A model generated the notes under the pieces. That model had not been told where the DNA came from. It ran no database searches and saw only the letters and a program-made list of their open reading frames with translations. The translations under genes were made by a program, and so were the position numbers. Shown piece by piece: positions 1 to 5,178 of a stretch of 6,476 nucleotides of DNA. The stretch is from Bacteroides sp. (lineage in GTDB: Bacteria; Bacteroidota; Bacteroidia; Bacteroidales; Bacteroidaceae), in NCBI GenBank assembly GCA_019414725.1, contig DXLM01000108.1, forward strand, positions 1-6,476. Reading direction: 5' to 3'. Within the stretch, counting starts at the first letter, position 1. Each line of letters starts with the position of its first letter.

Positions 1-1043
1 TGCTGGCTGCTTTCTGTAGCGAATTTGGAAAGCATAACCAAGTCTCCCAGTGAATAGAACAGCAAAGTATCACTTTCCATACCATCACGTCCGGCACGTC
101 CTATTTCTTGATAGAAACTTTCTATGCTTTTAGGAAGGTTATAATGAATAACCCAGCGTACATTGGATTTATCAATTCCCATCCCGAAAGCAATAGTGGC
201 ACACACTACCTGTACACGATCGTTTATGAAATCATTTTGTGCCTTATCACGCATATCACTGCTTAATCCTGCATGATAAACGGTTGCACGGATACCTTGT
301 CTCATCAGCATTGCGGCCACACTTTCTGTTTTGCTGCGGCTCATGCAATAAATGATACCACATTCATTTTTGTGTTTTTCTATAAATTCAAGGATAGTCC
401 GTGTCTTATCCTTTTGTTGGTAGCCTCTTTTTACTTCCAAACTCAGATTGGGCCGATCAAAGGAAGATATGAATATTTTAGGATCTTTCAAGGCCAATTG
501 TTGTACAATGTCTTTTCGGGTTATTTTGTCAGCTGTAGCAGTCAATGCTACAATCGGTACTTTGGGAAACTGATCACGTAGTACCTTTAATTGGGTGTAT
601 TCAGGCCGGAAATCATGTCCCCATTGTGAGATGCAATGAGCTTCATCAATGGCAAATAAAGAAATTTGGATATCTTTCAGCAGGAAATTTGTTTCTATAA
701 GTAATCGTTCAGGGGAAATATAAAGCAATTTGATTTTTCCTTGAAGGCATTCGCAACGTAGATTTATATTTTCTGTTTCATTATTGCTACTGTTCAGTGC
801 CCGTGCTGCAATTCCGTTTGCTTGTAAACTTTCCACCTGGTCTTTCATTAAAGAAATAAGAGGTGAAACGACAATGGCCATACCTTTCATCAGTAAAGCC
901 GGTAATTGATAACAGATGGATTTCCCTCCTCCTGTAGGCATTAATACCAAAGTATCCTTTTGAGCTAATATATTTTGAATAATATCTTGCTGTAAAGGAC
1001 GGAAACTATCGTATCCGAAGTAATTTTTTAGAGTTTGGAACAT
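1..1043 (-). CDS. recQ: RecQ-family ATP-dependent DNA helicase, N-terminal 347 residues (cut by window edge)
   Basis: This is a 3'-5' superfamily 2 DNA helicase acting in recombinational repair and stalled-fork processing. I translated the minus strand from the ATG at 1043-1041; an in-frame TAA at 1052-1050 lies just upstream, so this is the first possible ATG. The frame stays open to the left edge. Motifs seen, in order: motif 0 FGYDSFRPLQ (residues 9-18), Walker A PTGGGKS (36-42), DEAH box (133-136) followed by the RecQ aromatic-rich loop CISQWGHDFRPEY (137-149), motif III ALTATA (166-171), motif V around AFGMGIDKSNVR (285-296), and motif VI QEIGRAGRDG (312-321). Both RecA-like lobes are therefore complete. 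The zinc-binding/RQC region and any HRDC domain would lie outside the window; full-length RecQ proteins are usually 600-730 residues. It is divergent from the HTH gene at 1375. RecQ identity is firm; which paralogue it is cannot be decided, since Bacteroides genomes can carry several. Confidence 0.97.
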   Translation of the reverse strand, partial: MFQTLKNYFGYDSFRPLQQDIIQNILAQKDTLVLMPTGGGKSICYQLPALLMKGMAIVVSPLISLMKDQVESLQANGIAARALNSSNNETENINLRCECLQGKIKLLYISPERLLIETNFLLKDIQISLFAIDEAHCISQWGHDFRPEYTQLKVLRDQFPKVPIVALTATADKITRKDIVQQLALKDPKIFISSFDRPNLSLEVKRGYQQKDKTRTILEFIEKHKNECGIIYCMSRSKTESVAAMLMRQGIRATVYHAGLSSDMRDKAQNDFINDRVQVVCATIAFGMGIDKSNVRWVIHYNLPKSIESFYQEIGRAGRDGMESDTLLFYSLGDLVMLSKFATESSQ

Positions 1044-1075
1044 ATCTGTTTATTATTTTAAAACGTAATCGGCTA

Positions 1076-1083
1076 CAAAGGTA
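1076..1083 (-). promoter_or_regulatory. Candidate -7 element of the recQ promoter
   Basis: On the minus strand this reads TACCTTTG, a full match to the Bacteroides -7 consensus TAnnTTTG. It would start transcription near 1070 and give a leader of about 27 bases before the recQ ATG, a sensible length. A clear -33 TTTG is not found at the expected distance, so the call rests on the -7 box alone. Confidence 0.5.
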
Positions 1084-1086
1084 GTA

Positions 1087-1100
1087 AAATCTTTAGATTT
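1087..1100. repeat. Short inverted repeat upstream of the recQ -7 box, possible operator
   Basis: Arms AAATCT (1087-1092) and AGATTT (1095-1100) are separated by TT. The repeat lies 4 bases upstream of the recQ -7 candidate on the minus strand, where a repressor or activator could affect the promoter. It also overlaps TAGATTTG (1094-1101), a plus-strand match to TAnnTTTG. Six-base A/T-rich arms can occur by chance. Confidence 0.25.
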
Positions 1101-1205
1101 GGTCGGGATCTCTGCCTGATAATAATAAATAAGATATACTTTTATTCGTAACTCATTTGGTTTGAAATTACTACTTGAAAGAGAAGCCGGTTATTGTAGA
1201 TCTGA

Positions 1206-1237
1206 CAAATAAACTTTTTTGCCACTTAAAAAACAAA
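1206..1237 (-). promoter_or_regulatory. Second candidate promoter for recQ (distal)
   Basis: On the minus strand, TTTG (1237-1234) is followed after 20 bases by TTTATTTG (1213-1206), one mismatch from TAnnTTTG. Spacing fits the Bacteroides pattern well. It would give a leader of about 155 bases, so it is either an alternative to the 1076-1083 site or a chance match in A/T-rich DNA. Confidence 0.3.
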
Positions 1238-1293
1238 GTGTTGTGATTATTTAAGAAATAAATTAGGCGAAAAAAGTTGCATATGAAAAAAAC

Positions 1294-1325
1294 TTTTCCC
1301 ACATTTGTCCAAAATTAGATGTTTG
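1294..1325 (+). promoter_or_regulatory. Weak candidate promoter for the AraC-type HTH gene
   Basis: TTTT (1294-1297), 20 bases, then GATGTTTG (1318-1325) resembles the Bacteroides TTTG/TAnnTTTG pattern with one mismatch in each box. It would start transcription near 1332 and give a leader of about 43 A-rich bases. An alternative -33 TTTG at 1304-1307 has no matching -7 box. This is the best nearby candidate, but a poor one. Confidence 0.3.
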
Positions 1326-1374
1326 CATTTATATAACTAACCAAACAACGAAAAATTAAAAGAAAAATTAACTG

Positions 1375-1842
1375 ATGAGCGACGTGGAAAAAAAATCAGA
1401 AACCCAGGAAGCGGCTCCTAAGAAAAAGCCGTATAACCTGAGAGAAAAGAAAGAGAAAAAGGCTGCTTACAGATCTCTGATTAGAGCAGAACTTGCCGAT
1501 GAATTGTATGATAAGATTTTGAACATTGTAGTTGTTCAGAAAAAGTACAAAGACCCTAATTATTCAGCAAAAGACTTGGCGAAAGAATTAAAGACAAATA
1601 CTCGTTATCTGTCAGCTGTAGTGAATTCCCGCTTCGGAATGAATTATTCTTGTTTGCTGAATGAATATCGTATTAAAGATGCTTTGCATCTTTTAGTTGA
1701 TAAACGTTATATGGATAAGAATGTGGAAGAGATTAGTGCAATGGTAGGTTTTGCTAATCGCCAATCTTTTTATGCTGCATTTTATAAGAATGTGGGTGAG
1801 ACCCCTAATGGCTATCGTAAGAGAAATCAAGAAAAGAAGTAA
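1375..1842 (+). CDS. Stand-alone AraC-type HTH DNA-binding protein, 155 residues
   Basis: This is a predicted transcription factor consisting almost only of an AraC/XylS DNA-binding domain. Residues 1-31 are polar and lysine-rich with no hydrophobic segment (for example KKKPYNLREKKEKK). Residues 32-58 look helical. The AraC domain fills the rest: first helix-turn-helix about 64-84 (SAKDLAKELKTNTRYLSAVV), linker helix about 94-107 with the typical YRIKDAL, second helix-turn-helix about 117-137, and the family signature VGFANRQSFYAAFYKNVGETPNGYR (124-148, given here as landmarks G125-F126, F132, F136, G141, T143-P144, Y147-R148). No ligand-binding, receiver or TPR domain is present, unlike most AraC regulators and Bacteroidota hybrid sensors. 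The start is the first ATG after an A-rich leader. It is transcribed as a single gene, divergent from recQ and closed by a terminator. Targets cannot be inferred. Confidence 0.9.
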   Translation: MSDVEKKSETQEAAPKKKPYNLREKKEKKAAYRSLIRAELADELYDKILNIVVVQKKYKDPNYSAKDLAKELKTNTRYLSAVVNSRFGMNYSCLLNEYRIKDALHLLVDKRYMDKNVEEISAMVGFANRQSFYAAFYKNVGETPNGYRKRNQEKK

Positions 1843-1846
1843 GAGC

Positions 1847-1863
1847 ATAATGTGTTACATTAT
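1847..1863 (+). repeat. A/T-rich inverted repeat just after the HTH gene
   Basis: A perfect 7-base inverted repeat, ATAATGT (1847-1853) and ACATTAT (1857-1863), has a 3-base spacer GTT. It begins 5 bases after the stop codon and sits 7 bases before the terminator hairpin. It could be a weak upstream hairpin in the 3' end of the mRNA or a dyad protein site; nothing else marks a function. Confidence 0.45.
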
Positions 1864-1870
1864 AATTTAG

Positions 1871-1900
1871 AAAAAGGAAAACAATTGTTTTCCTTTTTTT
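1871..1900 (+). terminator. Intrinsic terminator of the HTH gene
   Basis: Perfect 12-base arms (1871-1882 and 1887-1898, core GGAAAAC/GTTTTCC) enclose an AATT loop, and the 3' arm runs into seven T residues (1894-1900). This is a typical rho-independent terminator 28 bases after the stop codon. It separates the HTH gene from the downstream cluster. Confidence 0.85.
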
Positions 1901-1928
1901 GTTTCGGCTCATGAATTATGTATCTATG
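1898..1928 (+). promoter_or_regulatory. Candidate promoter for the DPP III gene
   Basis: TTTG (1898-1901), 19 bases, then TATCTATG (1921-1928), which has one mismatch to TAnnTTTG. It begins at the end of the upstream terminator, exactly where the cluster needs a promoter. Predicted transcription start is about 1933-1937, which would leave the ATG at 1926 untranscribed and the TTG at 1939 nearly leaderless. Confidence 0.5.
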
Positions 1929-1950
1929 AAAAAAAACGTTGATTGTAGAA

Positions 1951-3963
1951 ATGAAACAGGCTGGGTGCAATGAAGTAGACAAGAGCATGAATAAAATGGA
2001 GGAATTTAATTATACGGTTGAACAATTTGCCGACTTACAGTTACTTCGATATAAAGTGTATGGATTTGAAGAACTGAGTTTGAAACAAAAAGAGTTGATT
2101 TACTATTTATCACAAGCTGCTTTGCAAGGTCGTGATATTTTGTTTGATCAGAATGGCAAATACAATTTGCTTATTCGTAAAATGTTGGAAACCGTATATA
2201 CAGAGTATCAGGGAGATCGTACAGAGGTGAATTTCGTCAATTTGGAAACTTATCTGAAACGTATATGGTTTTCTAACGGAATTCATCATCATTATGCTTC
2301 GGATAAGTTCGTACCTGGTTTCACTCCGGAATTTTTTAGAGATGCATTGAATAATGTGGATGCATTGAAGTTGCCTTTGGGTAAAGGGGAAACAGTGGAA
2401 GAACTTTGTGAAGAAGTCTTTCCGGTGATTTTTGATCCTGAAATGATGCCTAAACGTGTGAATCAGGCAGACGGGGAAGATTTGGTCCTGACTTCGGCTG
2501 CAAATTATTACGAAGGAGTAACCCAGAAAGAAGCGGAAGATTTTTATCATAATTTGAAGAATCCGGATGATATGATGCCGGTAATGTTTGGTATGAACAG
2601 CCGTTTAGTGAAAGAGGACGGAAAAGTACAAGAAAAGGTCTGGAGATCTGGAGGATTGTATGGGCAAGCTATTGATAAGATCATTTATTGGTTGGACAAG
2701 GCTCTTGGTGTGGCAGAAGATGCACAACAAAAAATAGTTATCGAAAAATTAATTCGATTTTATAAGAATGGGGACTTGAAAGATTTTGATGAATATTCTA
2801 TTGCGTGGGTGAAGGATTTGGATTCACGCGTGGATTTTGTTAACGGCTTTATTGAAAGTTATGGAGATCCGTTAGGACTGAAAGCTAGTTGGGAGTCCAT
2901 TGTGAATTTTAAAGATCTGGAAGCAACCAAGCGCACGGAAATTATCAGCGCTAATGCCCAATGGTTTGAAGATCACTCACCTGTAGATCATCGGTTTAAA
3001 AAAAAGGAAGTGAAAGGTGTGTCGGCCAAGGTGATTACAGCCGCTATGCTGGGGGGGGATTTGTATCCTGCTACGGCGATTGGGATTAATCTCCCTAATT
3101 CCAACTGGATTCGTAGTGTGCATGGTTCTAAATCTGTAACCATCGGAAATCTGACAGATGCCTATAATAAAGCGGCTCATGGTAATGGATTTACAGATGA
3201 ATTTGTTTGCGGTGCCGAAGAGAAAGAATGGATAAAGAAATATGCAGATCTTACAGGGGATTTACATACTGATTTGCATGAATGTTTGGGGCACGGTTCA
3301 GGGCAGTTGTTACCGGGAGTAGATCAGGATGCTTTGAAAGCCTATGGATCTACGATAGAAGAGGCACGTGCCGATTTATTCGGTTTGTACTATCTGCCGG
3401 ATGACAAAATGATAGAGTTGGGGCTTACACCGGATGGAGATGCCTTTAAAGCAGAATATTATACTTATATGATGAATGGCCTGATGACCCAGTTAGTCCG
3501 CATCGAGTTAGGTAATATGGTAGAGGAAGCACACATGCGTAACCGCCAGCTCATTGCGCGGTGGACATTTGAGAAAGGTGCTGCAGATAAGGTGGTTGAA
3601 CTGGTTAAGAAGGATGGGAAAACGTATGTGAAGATAAACGATTATCAAAAACTGCGCACTCTGTTCGGACAGTTGCTGGCTGAGATACAACGCATTAAAA
3701 GTGAAGGAGATTTTGAGGCTGCCCGTAAATTGGTCGAAAAGTATGCGGTGAAAATAGATCCGGTTTTGCACGCCGAGATATTGGCACGTTATGAAAAACT
3801 TCATCTGGCTCCTTACAAAGGTTTTGTAAATCCTGTATATGAGGCCGTGACAGATAAGGATGGAAATATTATAGATGTAAAAGTATCTTATAATGAAGGT
3901 TACGCGGAGCAGATGTTACGTTATAGCAAAGAATTTGCGAATCTTCCTTGTAGAAATGAATAA
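1951..3963 (+). CDS. Dipeptidyl peptidase III (zinc metallopeptidase family M49)
   Basis: The enzyme removes dipeptides from the N-terminus of short peptides. Numbered from the ATG at 1951 (670 residues), it has the M49 hallmark HECLGH (443-448: zinc ligands H443 and H448, catalytic E444) and EEARAD (470-475: third zinc ligand E471). The substrate-binding segment GINLPN (378-383) is also present, with its two Asn residues conserved. The spacing between the two zinc motifs is short, as in bacterial members, and much shorter than in the human enzyme (motifs near 450 and 507). Bacteroides thetaiotaomicron has a characterised homologue of about 675 residues. No signal peptide is visible, so a cytoplasmic place is likely. 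The start is uncertain: TTG 1939 (674 residues), ATG 1951, ATG 1987 (658) and ATG 1996 (655) are in frame; the conserved part begins near FNYTVEQFAD, encoded from about 2005. I prefer 1951 because the candidate promoter would start near 1935. The next gene follows after 8 bases. Runs of eight A (2998-3005) and eight G (3051-3058) lie inside the gene. Confidence 0.95.
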   Translation: MKQAGCNEVDKSMNKMEEFNYTVEQFADLQLLRYKVYGFEELSLKQKELIYYLSQAALQGRDILFDQNGKYNLLIRKMLETVYTEYQGDRTEVNFVNLETYLKRIWFSNGIHHHYASDKFVPGFTPEFFRDALNNVDALKLPLGKGETVEELCEEVFPVIFDPEMMPKRVNQADGEDLVLTSAANYYEGVTQKEAEDFYHNLKNPDDMMPVMFGMNSRLVKEDGKVQEKVWRSGGLYGQAIDKIIYWLDKALGVAEDAQQKIVIEKLIRFYKNGDLKDFDEYSIAWVKDLDSRVDFVNGFIESYGDPLGLKASWESIVNFKDLEATKRTEIISANAQWFEDHSPVDHRFKKKEVKGVSAKVITAAMLGGDLYPATAIGINLPNSNWIRSVHGSKSVTIGNLTDAYNKAAHGNGFTDEFVCGAEEKEWIKKYADLTGDLHTDLHECLGHGSGQLLPGVDQDALKAYGSTIEEARADLFGLYYLPDDKMIELGLTPDGDAFKAEYYTYMMNGLMTQLVRIELGNMVEEAHMRNRQLIARWTFEKGAADKVVELVKKDGKTYVKINDYQKLRTLFGQLLAEIQRIKSEGDFEAARKLVEKYAVKIDPVLHAEILARYEKLHLAPYKGFVNPVYEAVTDKDGNIIDVKVSYNEGYAEQMLRYSKEFANLPCRNE

Positions 3964-3971
3964 GAAAAAAT

Positions 3972-4640
3972 ATGGATGTACACGAAACAATAAAAGACAT
4001 AAAGGGGCAATTCCGTTTGTTTATGAATGGGGTGGTTTCCCAAAGTATGCGTGAGAAGGGATTAGACTATAAACTGAATTTTGGCATCGAACTTCCGCGT
4101 TTGAAAGAAATAGCTGCTCGTTATGAAAAAAATCATGAAGTGGCGCAGGCTTTGTGGAAAGAAAATATCCGTGAATGCAAAATTCTGGCGGGGATGTTAC
4201 AGCCGGTAGAAACATTTTATCCGGAAATAGCTGATATATGGGTAGAAGATATGCGCTATCCTGAAATAGCGGAACTGACTTGCATGAGTTTGTTCCAATA
4301 TTTGCCTTATGCTTCGGAGAAGGCTTTCGAATGGATGGCCGATGATCGTGAATATTTTCAGTTATGCGGCTTTATGCTGATGGCAAGACTGTTGATGAAG
4401 GGGAATCAGCTGACTGAGCGTTCGGAAGCTGAATTTTTGGATCAGGCAATGGCCACTTTACAAAGCGAGGGAGTGTTGCCTCGCAAAGCAGCTGCTACTG
4501 CTTTGAAGAAGTTTGCCGTTCAAAGCAAGGAAAATGGCAAAAAGGTGAACCGGTTGTTGGCTCCATTAGTCAAATCAGATAAGGTAGAAATAGCTTCTTT
4601 GGCCGGAGAAATAAAATTAGAAACAGAATCTTGGCATTAA
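3972..4640 (+). CDS. AlkD-like DNA alkylation repair family protein (HEAT repeats)
   Basis: This 222-residue, almost wholly helical protein resembles the DNA alkylation repair family (AlkC/AlkD type, Pfam PF08713). AlkD uses HEAT-like repeats to bind DNA and excise N3- and N7-alkylated purines. Family-like landmarks are FGIELPRLKEIAARYEKN (37-54), LWKENIRECKILAGML (61-76) and the DIWVEDMRYPEIAE block (88-101). The C-terminal third is rich in lysine (KKFAVQSKENGKKVNRL, 169-185), suiting nucleic-acid contact. By eye, the catalytic W-x3-D of Bacillus cereus AlkD (W109, D113) falls on P97 and E101, and the conserved Arg (R148) on about L131, so glycosylase activity is doubtful. Catalytically inactive relatives such as AlkD2 are known. 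The ATG lies 8 bases after the DPP III stop, so the two are probably co-transcribed and may be translationally coupled. Confidence 0.8.
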   Translation: MDVHETIKDIKGQFRLFMNGVVSQSMREKGLDYKLNFGIELPRLKEIAARYEKNHEVAQALWKENIRECKILAGMLQPVETFYPEIADIWVEDMRYPEIAELTCMSLFQYLPYASEKAFEWMADDREYFQLCGFMLMARLLMKGNQLTERSEAEFLDQAMATLQSEGVLPRKAAATALKKFAVQSKENGKKVNRLLAPLVKSDKVEIASLAGEIKLETESWH

Positions 4641-4642
4641 AC

Positions 4643-4673
4643 TTTCATGTTATCATAAAAAGGCTTAACTTTG
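4643..4673 (+). promoter_or_regulatory. Candidate promoter for fur-purA
   Basis: TTTC (4643-4646), 19 bases, then TAACTTTG (4666-4673), a full match to the Bacteroides -7 consensus. It sits in the largest gap of the cluster and would start transcription near 4680, giving a leader of about 15 bases before the ATG at 4695. It overlaps the in-frame TTG at 4671, which argues that TTG is not the fur start. Confidence 0.6.
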
Positions 4674-4694
4674 ACGGCGGAACTGAAATCTGTG

Positions 4695-5162
4695 ATGGAA
4701 GAGAATGTGAAAGATAAGGTAAAGCAGATCTTGACAGAATATCTGCAGGTTAACGGGCATCGGAAGACACCTGAACGATATGCTATACTCGATACTATCT
4801 ATTCCATTAAAGGTCATTTTGACATTGATACGCTTTATAATTATATGGCAAATGAAGGGAAATTCCGGGTAAGCCGGGCTACTCTTTATAATACCATCAT
4901 TCTTTTTATCGATGCAAAATTGGTTATTAAACATCAGTTCGGCAATTCTTCCCAGTACGAGCGTGCGTACAACAATGAAACCCATCATCACATGATATGT
5001 ACGGAATGCGGCAAAGTGACCGAATTTCAGGATGAGAATCTGAAACAAGCCATTGCCAATACGAAGCTGAAGAAATTTCATGCCTCGCATTATTCCTTAT
5101 ATATCTATGGTGTATGCAGCAAGTGTACTTGGGCCAAGCGTAGGAAGAAAAAAGATAAGTAA
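4695..5162 (+). CDS. Fur-family metal- or peroxide-responsive transcriptional repressor
   Basis: This is a dimeric winged-helix regulator of the Fur/Zur/PerR group, 155 residues from the ATG at 4695. The N-terminal DNA-binding domain (about 1-85) has the family's RKTPERYAIL (23-32) and recognition helix region VSRATLYNTI (59-68). The C-terminal domain has the structural zinc site as two CxxC pairs (C102/C105 and C141/C144). It also has candidate regulatory-metal ligands H41, E89, H97-H98-H99 and H132. E89 stands where Bacillus PerR has Asp85, which is more Fur-like, but sequence alone does not settle Fur, Zur or PerR. The tail is basic (KRRKKK, 148-153). An in-frame TTG at 4671 would add 8 residues (MTAELKSV), but a promoter-like -7 box covers it. 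The stop is 16 bases before purA, so the two genes are probably co-transcribed. Confidence 0.93.
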   Translation: MEENVKDKVKQILTEYLQVNGHRKTPERYAILDTIYSIKGHFDIDTLYNYMANEGKFRVSRATLYNTIILFIDAKLVIKHQFGNSSQYERAYNNETHHHMICTECGKVTEFQDENLKQAIANTKLKKFHASHYSLYIYGVCSKCTWAKRRKKKDK

Positions 5163-5178
5163 CATAAAACGAAGAAAC

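Larger units (their letters stand above)
1044..1374. other. Divergent intergenic region between recQ and the HTH gene
   Basis: These 331 A/T-rich bases separate two divergently transcribed genes, so the stretch should hold both promoters. I see no convincing protein gene or structural RNA. It contains promoter-like matches on both strands, a short inverted repeat at 1087-1100, and an A/T-only inverted repeat (AAAAGTT at 1272-1278, AACTTTT at 1291-1297). The last 35 bases before the HTH start are very A-rich, typical of Bacteroidota leaders that rely on A-rich sequence instead of a Shine-Dalgarno site. Confidence 0.8.

Noticed and set aside
273..581. Open frame of 102 codons on the plus strand
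   Set aside because: It lies opposite the conserved RecQ helicase motifs and has no recognisable domain; a shadow of recQ.
1283..1318. Tiny reading frame MKKTFPTFVQN before the HTH gene
   Set aside because: Eleven codons in A/T-rich promoter DNA, mostly upstream of the predicted transcript start; no sign of translation.
1926..1973. Fifteen-codon reading frame before DPP III
   Set aside because: The candidate -7 box covers its ATG, so it is probably not transcribed; kept only as part of the start-site finding.
2110..2550. Minus-strand open frame of 146 codons opposite DPP III
   Set aside because: No family features, and it lies wholly within a strongly supported gene; likewise the minus-strand frames at 2977-3180, 3508-3804, 4021-4215, 4665-5090, 5105-5305 and 5476-5787.
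3000..3006. A AAA AAG slippery heptamer in frame in DPP III, possible programmed -1 frameshift
   Set aside because: A -1 shift would end at 3087-3089 and remove the catalytic domain, and I see no clear downstream stimulating structure; more likely simply a Lys-Lys-Lys run.
5080..5178. 33-residue N-terminal extension of PurA
   Set aside because: It overlaps the 3' end of fur in another frame, and PurA homology begins at ATG 5179.
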